This document shows positions 35,559-44,481 of a stretch of DNA of 64,000 nucleotides, piece after piece (positions within the stretch are counted from its first letter, which is position 1; every line of letters starts with the position of its first letter). Both the position numbers and the translations under genes were made by a program. Below the pieces are notes generated by a model, which saw nothing but the letters and a program-made list of their open reading frames with translations, ran no database searches and had not been told where the DNA came from. Source of the DNA: Streptococcus cristatus ATCC 51100 (lineage in GTDB: Bacteria > Bacillota > Bacilli > Lactobacillales > Streptococcaceae); NCBI RefSeq assembly GCF_011612585.1, contig NZ_CP050133.1, positions 992,001-1,056,000 of the forward strand, written 5' to 3'.

Positions 35559-36539
35559 ATGAAATTTAAGAAAACATTACTAACGGCAGGAGCTTTTCTA
35601 GCTACACTCTTTACCGTATCCACAGCAACTGCTGATACGAATGTCCAAAAAGTCATTGACGAAACCTATGTTCAGCCTGAGTATGTCTTGGGCTATTCCT
35701 TGGATGACAGCCAAAAAGAACAAACGCTTCAGCTCTTAGGCTACAATGCATCGAGTGATTCTAAACCTCTGAAGACAATGACACCTGATGTCTATTCAAA
35801 AATTATGAATGTGGCAAATGATCCTAGTTTACAGCTATATTCTTCTGTTAAAATCAAGAAGTTGGGCAACAAGAAGCCGCTTCAAGTTAAGATTGTCACG
35901 CCGCAAAACATCACCAAGGTTACAGAGGATATGTATCGCAATGCGGCAGTCACCTTGGGCGTACAGCATGCAGAAATCACAGTAGCAGCACCGATCCCTG
36001 TAACTGGAGAAAGCGCCCTGGCTGGTATCTATTACTCGCTGGAGGAAAATGGAGCAAGCGTTCCCCAGGAAAATAAAGATCTGGCTCAGGAAGAATTATC
36101 CGCACTTTCAAATATCAACGCTGAGAACCAGGGCAAGGAAGGTTACGATGCTGATAAATTGAATGTGGCCCTGACAGATATTAAAACAGCTGTTGCCAAT
36201 GCTAAAAAGAATAACAGCAACTTGACAGAAGCTGATGTCCGTAAAATCGTTGAAGAAACACTGAAAAACTACGGTCTCAGCAGTTCCGTTACAGCTGATC
36301 AAATCAATCTGATTATTAACTTTGCGCTTAATCTTTCAAATAGCGGGGTCATCACAAACTCTGATTTCACAAAGACGCTCACCGACTTGAAAAACAGTAT
36401 TGTTTCAAAGGCCGGTGACACATTCAATAATATCAATCTTAACTTTGACGCAAACGGACTTCTTGAAGATGGCGGCAATTTCTTTAGCAATATCTGGAAT
36501 GCAATCGTTAATTTCTTTAAGGGGTTACTAGGTCAATAA
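35559..36539 (+). CDS. Secreted DUF1002 protein
   Basis: 326 residues. Signal peptide with KKTLLTAGAFLATLFTVSTATA and likely cleavage after TATA. The body is DUF1002 (YpuA-like): YVLGYSLDDSQKEQTLQLLGY near the N-terminus and TGESALAGIYYSLEENG in the middle; the C-terminal 120 residues are helical with a tail FFSNIWNAIVNFFKGLLGQ that may bind membranes. Function is unknown; it is exported. RBS GAGGAG. The 5' leader has hairpin TCTCTAAA/TTTAGAGA (35518-35543). Possibly in the CiaR regulon. Confidence 0.82.
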   Translation: MKFKKTLLTAGAFLATLFTVSTATADTNVQKVIDETYVQPEYVLGYSLDDSQKEQTLQLLGYNASSDSKPLKTMTPDVYSKIMNVANDPSLQLYSSVKIKKLGNKKPLQVKIVTPQNITKVTEDMYRNAAVTLGVQHAEITVAAPIPVTGESALAGIYYSLEENGASVPQENKDLAQEELSALSNINAENQGKEGYDADKLNVALTDIKTAVANAKKNNSNLTEADVRKIVEETLKNYGLSSSVTADQINLIINFALNLSNSGVITNSDFTKTLTDLKNSIVSKAGDTFNNINLNFDANGLLEDGGNFFSNIWNAIVNFFKGLLGQ

Positions 36540-36560
36540 GACTATCTTTAAAATATAACT

Positions 36561-36591
36561 AAAAAACCAGCTAGAATCTAGCTGGTTTTTG
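36561..36591. terminator. Bidirectional terminator between DUF1002 gene and guaA
   Basis: Inverted repeat AAAAAACCAGCTAGA / TCTAGCTGGTTTTT gives T runs on both strands. Confidence 0.85.
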
Positions 36592-36599
36592 CATATTTG

Positions 36600-38159
36600 T
36601 TATTCCCACTCCACAGTTGCAGGTGGTTTGCTTGTAATATCGTAGACGATACGGTTAACATGGTCAACTTCATTGACGATACGAACAGAGATTTTTTGCA
36701 GAACATCCCAAGGTATCTTGGCAAAGTCAGCTGTCATACCATCGATAGAAGTGATAGCACGAATGGCAATTGTGTAGTCGTAAGTCCTACCGTCGCCCAT
36801 AACACCTACTGAGCGAACGCCAGTGTTGACAGTGAAGTATTGCCATATGTCGCGGTCAAGACCAGCCTTGGCGATTTCTTCTCGGAGAATAGCGTCTGAT
36901 TCGCGGACGGTTTCCAATTTCTCCTCTGTAATTTCACCCATGACACGGATAGCAAGACCAGGACCTGGGAATGGTTGGCGCCAGACAATTTCATCCGGCA
37001 TACCAAGCTCGGTACCCAAGGCACGAACTTCATCCTTATAGAGCGTGTTCAGTGGTTCAATCAGCTCAAACTGCATATCTTCTGGCAGACCGCCAACATT
37101 ATGGTGAGATTTGATCGTTTGAGCAGTGTCAGTACCAGATTCGATAACGTCTGTATAAAGTGTACCTTGAGCCAAGAATTTCACATCTTTCAGTTTGCTG
37201 GCTTCATCGTCAAAGACGTAGACAAACTCGTTTCCGATGATTTTACGTTTTTGCTCTGGATCTGATACACCAGCAAGTTTGTCAAGGAAACGTTTAGCAG
37301 CATCTGCCTTGACGATATTCAAACCAAATTTTCCGCCCAGCATATCCATGACCTGATCTGCTTCGCCTTTACGCAAAAGACCGTGATCTACAAAGATACA
37401 GATCAATTGATCGCCGATAGCTTTCTGCAAGAGGACACCTACAACAGAAGAGTCAACACCACCTGACAGGCCGAGCAGGACACGTTTTTCGCCGACTGTT
37501 TCACGAATTTTTTGAATCTGCATATCAATGAAATTATCCATAGACCAGTCGCCCTTAGCGCCACAGATATTGAGAGCAAAATTGCGCAAAATATCGTAAC
37601 CGTACTCAGAATGACGAACCTCAGGATGGAACTGGATTCCGTAGATTTTCTTGTCAGGATTTTCAATAGATGCAAAAGGACAGTCTGCAGATATACCAGT
37701 ACGGACAAAATCTGCAGGAATCTCTGTTACCGCATCACCGTGGCTCATCAGGACAAGCTGCTCATCTGGTGTGCCTTCAAAAAGAAGAGAAGTAGCACGA
37801 GTCAGCTTGGATTGACCATATTCACGATTGCCGGCATCACCTGCTGGCAATACTTTCCCGCCTAATTTATGAGTCAAAAGCTGCATACCGTAGCAAATCC
37901 CCAAAATTGGAATCCCCAACTCAAAAATCTCTGGGTCAATATCAAATGAACCTTCTTCATAAACCGAGTTAGGCCCACCTGAAAGGATAATACCAACAGG
38001 ACGGATAGCACGGACTTCATCCGCTGTGATCTTGTGGCTCTTGAGTTCAGAAAATACACCAATTTCACGGATACGACGCGAAATCAGCTGGTTGTACTGG
38101 CTGCCGTAATCAAGCACGATGATTTTTTCAACATCTTGCAATTCAGTTGTAGTTGTCAT
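36600..38159 (-). CDS. guaA: GMP synthase (glutamine-hydrolysing)
   Basis: 519 residues, converts XMP to GMP. The glutamine amidotransferase domain (about 1-200) has nucleophile Cys in GICYGMQLL and the His-Glu pair in [10 protein letters not shown]. The ATP pyrophosphatase P-loop is [11 protein letters not shown], and the C-terminal dimerisation domain ends [18 protein letters not shown]. It is transcribed against replication, with its own promoter and a terminator shared with the DUF1002 gene. No purine riboswitch is seen in the roughly 30-nt leader. Confidence 0.97.
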   Translation of the reverse strand: MTTTTELQDVEKIIVLDYGSQYNQLISRRIREIGVFSELKSHKITADEVRAIRPVGIILSGGPNSVYEEGSFDIDPEIFELGIPILGICYGMQLLTHKLGGKVLPAGDAGNREYGQSKLTRATSLLFEGTPDEQLVLMSHGDAVTEIPADFVRTGISADCPFASIENPDKKIYGIQFHPEVRHSEYGYDILRNFALNICGAKGDWSMDNFIDMQIQKIRETVGEKRVLLGLSGGVDSSVVGVLLQKAIGDQLICIFVDHGLLRKGEADQVMDMLGGKFGLNIVKADAAKRFLDKLAGVSDPEQKRKIIGNEFVYVFDDEASKLKDVKFLAQGTLYTDVIESGTDTAQTIKSHHNVGGLPEDMQFELIEPLNTLYKDEVRALGTELGMPDEIVWRQPFPGPGLAIRVMGEITEEKLETVRESDAILREEIAKAGLDRDIWQYFTVNTGVRSVGVMGDGRTYDYTIAIRAITSIDGMTADFAKIPWDVLQKISVRIVNEVDHVNRIVYDITSKPPATVEWE

Positions 38160-38196
38160 CTTTTCCCTTTCTTAAAAGAAGTAATCTTTTTCCCTC

Positions 38197-38225
38197 ATTC
38201 TATCACAAAAATCGAATTTTTCCAA
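38197..38225 (-). promoter_or_regulatory. Promoter of guaA
   Basis: On the - strand: TTGGAA (38225-38220), 17 bp, TAGAAT (38202-38197), extended -10 TGA. Confidence 0.75.
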
Positions 38226-38327
38226 GGTAATGGGACCAGCTGCAAGTAAAATAACTGAGAAATTAAAACATCTGTTCTAAAAAAATGATAATCAAATAGG
38301 ATTTCCCTACATTGATTGATATTTAGT

Positions 38328-38356
38328 TTGACTTTTAAACTAATTGATAATACAAT
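38328..38356 (+). promoter_or_regulatory. Promoter of the GntR gene
   Basis: TTGACT (38328-38333), 17 bp, TACAAT (38351-38356). Divergent from the guaA promoter about 100 bp away. Confidence 0.75.
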
Positions 38357-38400
38357 AAATGTATAAAAAAGCTGCTTAAAATCAGAAAAGAGGGCCATGG

Positions 38401-39099
38401 ATGTTACCTGCTTATGTGAAAATACATGATCAAATAAAAAAAGATATTGACGAGGGTATTTGGGAGATTGGCGAGCGATTGCCAAGCGAACGTGATCTTG
38501 CTGAAACTTTCGAGGTCAGCAGAATGACCCTACGCCAAGCTATTACGCTTCTGGTGGAGGAAGGGGTGCTAGAGCGGCGAGTCGGTAGCGGGACTTATGT
38601 CGCAAGCACACGCGTGCAGGAAAAAATGCGCGGAACAACTAGTTTTACAGAAATTATGAAGTCTCAAGGGAAAATACCGTCCAGCCAGCTGATTTCCTAC
38701 CGTCGGACGCTGCCTAGCGAGCGAGAAGTCGAGAAGTTGGGCATCCATAAGACAGAGAACATCATCCGCATGGAACGGGTTCGCTACGCTGACGATATCC
38801 CTGTAGTCTATGAGGTCGCCTCGATTCCAGAGAAATTTATAAAAAATTTCAAAAAAGAAGAAGTGACCAGCCATTTCTTTCAAACCCTGCAAGAGCACGG
38901 CTATAAAATTGGCAAGTCCCAACAGACCATTTACGCCCGTTTGGCCAAGGAAAAAATTGCAAAATACTTGGGAATCCCCCGTGGTCATGCCATTTTAGGC
39001 TTGACACAAGTTTCTTATTTTGATGATGGAACGGCCTTTGAATATGTAAAAAGCCAATATGTCGGCGAACGCTTTGAATTTTATTTAGAAAACAAATAA
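38401..39099 (+). CDS. GntR/HutC-family regulator (UTRA domain)
   Basis: 232 residues. The N-terminal winged helix has LPSERDLAETFEVSRMTLRQAITLLVEEGVLERRVGSGTYV, textbook GntR. The UTRA ligand-binding domain (about 80-230) ends with FEYVKSQYVGERFEFYLENK. UTRA domains often bind sugar phosphates or similar effectors; the ligand is unknown. It is divergent from guaA, which could be a target. Start ATG 38401, after an AGAGGG-type RBS. An A+T palindrome (39102-39119) and a terminator follow. Confidence 0.9.
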   Translation: MLPAYVKIHDQIKKDIDEGIWEIGERLPSERDLAETFEVSRMTLRQAITLLVEEGVLERRVGSGTYVASTRVQEKMRGTTSFTEIMKSQGKIPSSQLISYRRTLPSEREVEKLGIHKTENIIRMERVRYADDIPVVYEVASIPEKFIKNFKKEEVTSHFFQTLQEHGYKIGKSQQTIYARLAKEKIAKYLGIPRGHAILGLTQVSYFDDGTAFEYVKSQYVGERFEFYLENK

Positions 39100-39101
39100 T
39101 T

Positions 39102-39149
39102 ACATAATTTAAATTATGTTGCTCAAAAACTGTCAATCGGCAGTTTTTT
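39102..39149 (+). terminator. A+T palindrome and terminator after the GntR gene
   Basis: A perfect 18-bp palindrome ACATAATTTAAATTATGT (39102-39119) is followed by hairpin AAAAACTG / CAGTTTTT (39125-39148). Only the second has terminator form. Related ACATAAT palindromes occur at 41188, 50779 and 58062. Confidence 0.65.
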
Positions 39150-39200
39150 ATAATTCTCTATTTTCAAACCTACCGAAAGAGTGGAGTTTAAATGGATTAT

Positions 39201-39210
39201 TTGGTATAAT
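39201..39210 (+). promoter_or_regulatory. Extended -10 promoter directly before ylxM
   Basis: TGGTATAAT, with the -10 hexamer at 39205-39210 and no clear -35 box. The start point is predicted at about 39217, one base before the ylxM ATG. Confidence 0.55.
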
Positions 39211-39217
39211 ATTCTTT

Positions 39218-39550
39218 ATGGAAATTGAAAAAACAAATCGAATGAACGCTCTGTTTGAGTTTTATGCGGCTTTGCTGACCGACAAGCAGATGAACTATAT
39301 TGAGCTTTACTATGCGGACGACTACAGCCTTGCTGAGATTGCCGAGGAGTTTAACGTGAGTCGCCAAGCTGTCTATGACAATATCAAGCGGACGGAGAAA
39401 ATTCTGGAAGACTACGAAATGAAACTGCACATGTACTCTGACTATATCGTTCGAAGTCAGATTTTTGATCAGATTATGGAGAAATATCCTGATGATCCCT
39501 ATTTACAGGAGCAACTTGCGGTTTTGTCCAGCATTGATAACCGAGAATAA
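39218..39550 (+). CDS. ylxM: YlxM, SRP-associated helix-turn-helix protein
   Basis: 110 residues. The sigma-like HTH is [39 protein letters not shown]. In streptococci YlxM binds SRP components and modulates Ffh activity. The frame is open upstream to 39116, but the family match starts at ATG 39218 ([16 protein letters not shown]). That ATG lies only 8 bases after a TATAAT box and has no Shine-Dalgarno sequence, so the mRNA may be leaderless. An alternative start at ATG 39242 also lacks an RBS. ffh follows after 55 bases. Confidence 0.9.
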   Translation: MEIEKTNRMNALFEFYAALLTDKQMNYIELYYADDYSLAEIAEEFNVSRQAVYDNIKRTEKILEDYEMKLHMYSDYIVRSQIFDQIMEKYPDDPYLQEQLAVLSSIDNRE

Positions 39551-39605
39551 AACGGATAGAAAACAGTCCATTTCCATCATTTGATAATTAAGAGGAGAAA
39601 CATTT

Positions 39606-41174
39606 ATGGCTTTTGAAAATTTGACTGAACGCTTACAGAACGTCTTTAAAAACCTACGCAGAAAGGGCAAAATTTCTGAGAGTGATATCCAGGAAGCGAC
39701 CAAGGAGATCCGCCTTGCTCTCTTGGAAGCTGACGTTGCCCTGCCTGTTGTTAAAGACTTTATTAAAAAGATTCGTGAGCGAGCTATTGGACACGAAGTT
39801 ATTGACACGCTCAATCCAGCTCAACAAATCATCAAAATCGTAGATGAAGAGCTGACAGCCATTCTAGGCTCTGATACTGCCGAGATTATCAAGTCCCCAA
39901 AGATTCCGACTGTTATCATGATGGTCGGTTTGCAAGGGGCTGGTAAAACTACCTTTGCAGGTAAATTGGCCAATAAACTCAAGAAAGAAGAAAATGCTCG
40001 TCCTTTGATGATTGCGGCGGATATTTACCGTCCAGCGGCTATTGATCAGCTGAAAACACTGGGCCAACAGATTGATGTGCCAGTCTTTGCCTTGGGGACA
40101 GAAATTCCAGCAGTAGAGATTGTCCGTCAAGGTTTGGAGCAAGCCAAGGCTAATCACAATGACTATGTCTTGATTGATACGGCTGGTCGCCTACAAATTG
40201 ACGAAAAGCTCATGCAAGAGCTAGCTGATGTCAAGGCTTTAGCACAGCCAAATGAAATTCTGCTGGTGGTCGATACCATGATTGGTCAGGAAGCAGCAAA
40301 TGTAGCCCGTGAATTTAACAATCAGCTGGAAGTAACTGGGGTTATCCTGACCAAAATTGATGGAGATACTCGTGGTGGTGCGGCACTGTCCGTCCGTCAG
40401 ATTACCGGCAAACCAATCAAGTTTACTGGTACTGGTGAAAAGATTACCGATATCGAGACCTTCCACCCAGACCGTATGTCTGGCCGTATCCTCGGTATGG
40501 GGGATATGCTGACCCTGATTGAAAAGGCCGCTCAAGAGTACGATGAGAAGAAATCTCTTGAAATGGCTGAAAAGATGCGGGAAAACACCTTTGATTTCAA
40601 TGATTTCATCGACCAGTTGGACCAAGTGCAGAACATGGGGCCTATGGAAGAATTGCTCAAGATGCTGCCAGGTATGGCCAATAATCCTGCTCTTAAAAAC
40701 ATCAAAGTAGATGAAAAAGAAATTGCCCGTAAACGTGCCATCGTATCTTCTATGACGCCAGCTGAGCGGGAAAATCCAGATCTGCTTAACCCAAGTCGTC
40801 GCCGTCGGATTGCAGCTGGTTCTGGTAATAGCTTTGTCGAAGTAAATAAGTTTATCAAGGACTTTAACCAAGCCAAACAGATGATGCAGGGCGTCCTATC
40901 CGGAGATATGAACAAAATGATGAAACAGATGGGGCTCAATCCTAACAATCTGCCTAAAAATATGCCGGGGGGCACGCCTGATATGTCAGCTTTAGAAGGC
41001 ATGATGGGCCAAGGCGGTATGCCTGATTTATCTGCCCTAGGTGGAGCAGGTATGCCAGATATGAGTCAACTTTTTGGCGGTGTCCTCAAAGGGAAAGCTG
41101 GAGAATTCCTCATGCGCCGCAGCATGAATAAAATGGCCAAGCAAATGAAGAAAAACAAGAAAAAACGGAAGTAA
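39606..41174 (+). CDS. ffh: Signal recognition particle protein Ffh
   Basis: 522 residues, the SRP54 GTPase that delivers nascent membrane proteins to FtsY and SecYEG. N domain (1-85), G domain with P-loop GLQGAGKTTFAGKL, DTAGRLQID and TKIDGDTRGGA, then the methionine-rich M domain (about 300-435) that holds the RNA and signal peptide. The C-terminal tail has Met/Gly-rich repeats (MPGGTPDMSALEGMMG and similar) and ends in KKNKKKRK. RBS GAGGAG. Expressed with ylxM. Confidence 0.97.
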   Translation: MAFENLTERLQNVFKNLRRKGKISESDIQEATKEIRLALLEADVALPVVKDFIKKIRERAIGHEVIDTLNPAQQIIKIVDEELTAILGSDTAEIIKSPKIPTVIMMVGLQGAGKTTFAGKLANKLKKEENARPLMIAADIYRPAAIDQLKTLGQQIDVPVFALGTEIPAVEIVRQGLEQAKANHNDYVLIDTAGRLQIDEKLMQELADVKALAQPNEILLVVDTMIGQEAANVAREFNNQLEVTGVILTKIDGDTRGGAALSVRQITGKPIKFTGTGEKITDIETFHPDRMSGRILGMGDMLTLIEKAAQEYDEKKSLEMAEKMRENTFDFNDFIDQLDQVQNMGPMEELLKMLPGMANNPALKNIKVDEKEIARKRAIVSSMTPAERENPDLLNPSRRRRIAAGSGNSFVEVNKFIKDFNQAKQMMQGVLSGDMNKMMKQMGLNPNNLPKNMPGGTPDMSALEGMMGQGGMPDLSALGGAGMPDMSQLFGGVLKGKAGEFLMRRSMNKMAKQMKKNKKKRK

Positions 41175-41182
41175 TTGTAAAT

Positions 41183-41216
41183 AAGTTACATAATTTATTT
41201 TATGTAACTTGTTTTG
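41183..41216 (+). terminator. Terminator after ffh
   Basis: Perfect 11-bp stem AAGTTACATAA (41183-41193) / TTATGTAACTT (41200-41210) followed by GTTTTG. It shares the ACATAA core with other A+T palindromes in the window. Confidence 0.65.
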
Positions 41217-41234
41217 TACATTTAGGAAAAAGAA

Positions 41235-42023
41235 ATGAAAAAGTTTATTAAGTATCTAATTCGGCTTTATAACGACATACAAGCGAAGCTCACTTCCCAT
41301 CCTATCAGCCATCTTCCCTTGAGCAAAGTTGATATTCAGCCAATCATCATGATTCCGGGCAGTTCAGCAACAGAGAATCGTTTTAACAAAATGGTTAGAA
41401 AGCTCAATCACGGCCAGCATCCTCACCATAGTCTCATTCGTATCAAAGTCTGGAATGACGGCCACATGACTTATCGTGGGCATTTGAAGCGAAAGGACAG
41501 AACCCCCATTTTTGTGATTGGTTTTCAGAATAATTGCGATGGTTACAAAAATATCAAGAAGCAGGCTGCTATGTTCAACGCTGCCATAACTGTTTTACGA
41601 GAGAAATATGCTTTTACAAGCTTTAAAGGGTTGGGGCATTCTAATGGAGGTCTAATTTATACAGTATTCCTGCAGCAATACCTAGCAAACCATTCTGGAT
41701 TGGAGATGGAAAAGCTCCTGACTATTGGCAGTCCTTATAATCTGAACAAGAAAAATCTTAATCGTCGAGTCCCAATGTTAGATGACTTTGTAGCCAATCA
41801 GGAAAAACTGCCTAAGAAGCTGCAGCATCTATCGATTTTAGGAATATTTTTCCGGGATGGTGACGGAATTGTCCATAGAAGCAGTGTAGAAGCAGGGCGC
41901 CTGATTTACAAAGGCAAAATTGCTTCATACAGAGAGGCTATCATCGCAGGAAAGGATGCTCATCATTCATCTCTGCCGCAAAATGATCAAGCCATTGATT
42001 TAATCAGGGAGTTTTTATTCTAA
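41235..42023 (+). CDS. Alpha/beta hydrolase (DUF915), no signal peptide
   Basis: 262 residues, paralogue of the exported hydrolase at 34538. Core motifs: IIMIPGSSATENRF (oxyanion region), FVIGFQNNCDGY, nucleophile elbow GLGHSNGGLIYT, RDGDGIVHRSS with the Asp, and DAHHSSLPQN with the His. There is no clear signal peptide; only a short amphipathic N-terminus (MKKFIKYLIRLYND), so it may be cytosolic or peripheral. Substrate unknown. Lies behind ffh, separated by a terminator. Confidence 0.82.
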   Translation: MKKFIKYLIRLYNDIQAKLTSHPISHLPLSKVDIQPIIMIPGSSATENRFNKMVRKLNHGQHPHHSLIRIKVWNDGHMTYRGHLKRKDRTPIFVIGFQNNCDGYKNIKKQAAMFNAAITVLREKYAFTSFKGLGHSNGGLIYTVFLQQYLANHSGLEMEKLLTIGSPYNLNKKNLNRRVPMLDDFVANQEKLPKKLQHLSILGIFFRDGDGIVHRSSVEAGRLIYKGKIASYREAIIAGKDAHHSSLPQNDQAIDLIREFLF

Positions 42024-42077
42024 TAATTATATTACATAATTTTATTTTGGTAAAAAATTTAGAAAGACAATAAAACA

Positions 42078-42521
42078 ATGAAAATGACAGACATTCTTCA
42101 TAGGTATTATGGTAACTTTGATATGATAAATGAAAAATGGAATGAAGACTATGAAAGCATTTTGATTAAGCCAAAGGATGATCAAGAATATAAAAGATGC
42201 CGTTTGGCAAAGAAAACACCTAAAAAAGAAGGCTACTTTACAGTCTTTTGGAAAAAAGACCAAGACAATAAGAACATTCCATATACTGATAAAGACTTAG
42301 GTGATGAACTGGTAATTGTCGTTATCGACGACCGTCATTGCGGTATATTTATCATTCCCAAAGAGGTGGCTATTAGTAAAAAAATTCTTTCTACAAAGGA
42401 TTGCAAAGGAAAAATGGCTATGCGGTTTTATCCGTCCTGGTGCACAAATTTAAATAAAACAGCTCAGACAACACAAAAATGGCAACTGGATTATTTTCAA
42501 AAAATTAAATTAGAAGAATAA
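42078..42521 (+). CDS. MepB-family protein
   Basis: 147 residues. The segments GYFTVFWKKDQDNKNIPYT, ELVIVVIDDRHCGIFIIPKEV and AMRFYPSWC are the MepB signature, named after the third gene of the S. aureus mepRAB multidrug locus. Function is unknown, and there is no mepA or mepR nearby. RBS weak (AGAAAGACAATAAAAC). It is the last gene before the terminus site and more A+T-rich than its neighbours, so recent gain is possible. Confidence 0.8.
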   Translation: MKMTDILHRYYGNFDMINEKWNEDYESILIKPKDDQEYKRCRLAKKTPKKEGYFTVFWKKDQDNKNIPYTDKDLGDELVIVVIDDRHCGIFIIPKEVAISKKILSTKDCKGKMAMRFYPSWCTNLNKTAQTTQKWQLDYFQKIKLEE

Positions 42522-42530
42522 GTTTAAGGT

Positions 42531-42573
42531 AAAACAAGACAGAGTTTAATTTCTCAATTTTGTCTTGTTTTTA
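42531..42573 (+). terminator. Terminator after the MepB-like gene
   Basis: Perfect arms AAAACAAGACA (42531-42541) / TGTCTTGTTTT (42561-42571) end in a T run. Confidence 0.8.
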
Positions 42574-42619
42574 TATTATCTGTTTTGTAGTAAAGTTAAC
42601 TTGTTTACTTCCCTCTATC

Positions 42620-42650
42620 ATCTTTCCGAAAAACTATAATTTTCTTGAAA
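42620..42650 (+). other. dif: Chromosome dimer resolution site difSL
   Basis: A 31-bp element from ATCTTTCCGAAAAACTATAA at 42620 to TTTTCTTGAAA at 42650 matches the streptococcal/lactococcal difSL site as I remember it. It lies about 50 bp before xerS, where difSL is found in these genera. XerS resolves chromosome dimers here at division, with FtsK. All genes right of it point left and nearly all left of it point right, as expected at the terminus. Confidence 0.88.
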
Positions 42651-42701
42651 AATATATCTAGATATGCTATACTACTGTTATAGAAAAAACGGAGAAATGT
42701 G

Positions 42702-43772
42702 ATGAGACGTGAACTGTTATTAGAAAGAATTGATAAACTCAAGGCCACCATGCCCTGGTACATTCTGGAATATTACCAGTCTAAGTTGGCAGTGCCTTAT
42801 AGTTTTACAACCTTATACGAATATCTCAAAGAATATGATCGATTTTTTAACTGGGTGCTAGAATCTGGCATAACAAATGCTTCGCATATTGCTGAGATTC
42901 CTCTCTCGGTCTTGGAAAACATGAGCAAGAAAGACATGGAGGCCTTCATTCTGTATCTGCGCGAGCGACCGCTTCTAAATGCTAATACAACTCAAAACGG
43001 TGTTTCTCAGACAACCATTAACCGGACTCTTTCGGCTTTGTCCAGCCTCTACAAATATTTAACCGAGGAAGTTGAAAACGAGCAGGGTGAGCCCTACTTC
43101 TATCGAAATGTGATGAAAAAGGTTGCTACTAAGAAGAAAAAGGAAACTCTGGCTGCTCGTGCAGAGAATATTAAGCAGAAGCTCTTTTTAGGGGATGAGA
43201 CGGAAGAATTCCTCCAGTATATTGATACGGAGTACCCTAAGAAGCTCTCTAATCGTGCCCTATCTTCTTTTAACAAGAACAAAGAACGAGATTTAGCCAT
43301 CATTGCCTTGCTGTTAGCCTCTGGTGTTCGTCTGTCTGAAGCTGTCAATCTGGACCTGAAAGACATCAATCTCAAAATGATGGTCATTGAAGTGACAAGG
43401 AAAGGTGGAAAAAGAGACTCTGTCAATGTTGCTGCCTTTGCCAAGTCCTATTTAGAAGAGTATTTAAGTATTCGGAGCAAGCGATACAAGGCCGAAAAGA
43501 CTAATACAGCCTTCTTTTTGACTGAATACCGCGGCACTCCTAATCGAATCGATGCTTCCAGTGTCGAAAAAATGGTGGCCAAGTATTCTGAGGACTTCAA
43601 GGTGCGAGTGACACCTCACAAACTCCGTCACACGCTTGCTACACGTTTATACGATGCAACCAAATCTCAAGTTCTCGTCAGTCACCAGCTGGGACATGCT
43701 AGTACACAAGTTACTGACCTCTACACCCATATTGTCAATGATGAGCAAAAGAATGCTCTGGATAAGCTCTAG
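42702..43772 (+). CDS. xerS: Site-specific tyrosine recombinase XerS
   Basis: 356 residues, the single Xer recombinase of streptococci, acting at the adjacent dif. The N-terminal SAM-like DNA-binding domain has [24 protein letters not shown]. Catalytic residues: Arg in ASGVRLSEA, Lys in [26 protein letters not shown] and nucleophile Tyr in [13 protein letters not shown] codon at 42699 precedes ATG 42702; the GGAG RBS at 42691-42694 and known XerS proteins favour the ATG. Confidence 0.96.
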   Translation: MRRELLLERIDKLKATMPWYILEYYQSKLAVPYSFTTLYEYLKEYDRFFNWVLESGITNASHIAEIPLSVLENMSKKDMEAFILYLRERPLLNANTTQNGVSQTTINRTLSALSSLYKYLTEEVENEQGEPYFYRNVMKKVATKKKKETLAARAENIKQKLFLGDETEEFLQYIDTEYPKKLSNRALSSFNKNKERDLAIIALLLASGVRLSEAVNLDLKDINLKMMVIEVTRKGGKRDSVNVAAFAKSYLEEYLSIRSKRYKAEKTNTAFFLTEYRGTPNRIDASSVEKMVAKYSEDFKVRVTPHKLRHTLATRLYDATKSQVLVSHQLGHASTQVTDLYTHIVNDEQKNALDKL

Positions 43773-43806
43773 TTTACAGAACTAAAATTATGACACATAC
43801 AACAGG

Positions 43807-43840
43807 AAATGCTCTAGGATTTTTTTCATAGAGCATTTTT
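43807..43840. terminator. Bidirectional terminator between xerS and the ABC exporter
   Basis: Arms AAATGCTCTA / TAGAGCATTT with T and A tails serve the converging genes. Confidence 0.8.
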
Positions 43841-43847
43841 ACTTAAC

Positions 43848-44480
43848 TTAAATAGTATTTAACCGAATCACTTCATCGGCCTTTTCCCAAATCGCTGGGT
43901 TATGCGTCGCAAGAATCATCAAACGGTCGGGCTTTTTCAATGATAACAGTAAGTTCATAATTTCTTGTGAAGTTTCGGGATCGAGTGCTGCAGTCAATTC
44001 ATCTGCCAAAATCAAGGTAGGATCCTTGAGGATGACTTTGGCCAAGGCGATACGTTGCGCTTCTCCGCCTGATAATTCATAGACTTTTTGACCGAGTGTG
44101 AGATAATCCAATCCCACCTTTTCTAAGACTTCTGCTTCTCGCTGCTTCTTCTCTTGTTTAGTCAATTTTTGACCAATCAACCCAAGTTCTAAATTGGCAG
44201 CTACGGTCTCGTTTTCAAGAAGACCGAAGTTTTGAAAGAGATAGCCTAATTCATTCTTGAAAAAGTGATGAGGTTTGATTTGCTTAAGCTCTTGCCCTCG
44301 ATAGCTGATACTTCCCTTATCATAAGGTTCTAGTTTGGCTAGAATATTGAGTAGGGTTGTCTTGCCACAACCACTATTTCCGATTAGCGCATAGACCTTT
44401 CCTGCTTCAAATTGCAGATTGATATCCTGAAAGACAGTCCGTTCTCCAAATGATTTTGCCAGGTGTTCTATTTTGATCAT
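43848..44480 (-). CDS. ABC transporter ATPase of a bacteriocin-type exporter
   Basis: 210 residues: Walker A GNSGCGKTTLLN, signature LSGGEAQRIALAKVIL, Walker B LILADELTAALD, switch His in ATHNPAIW. Closest in style to MacB/lactococcin-972-type exporter ATPases. Its ATG follows the stop of the large membrane protein by one base, so the two form a transporter. It is the first gene on the other replichore beside dif. Confidence 0.88.
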   Translation of the reverse strand: MIKIEHLAKSFGERTVFQDINLQFEAGKVYALIGNSGCGKTTLLNILAKLEPYDKGSISYRGQELKQIKPHHFFKNELGYLFQNFGLLENETVAANLELGLIGQKLTKQEKKQREAEVLEKVGLDYLTLGQKVYELSGGEAQRIALAKVILKDPTLILADELTAALDPETSQEIMNLLLSLKKPDRLMILATHNPAIWEKADEVIRLNTI

Positions 44481-44481
44481 A

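Noticed and set aside
38160..38190. Purine riboswitch before guaA
   Set aside because: The leader between promoter and ATG is only about 30 nt, with no aptamer-like conserved sequence.
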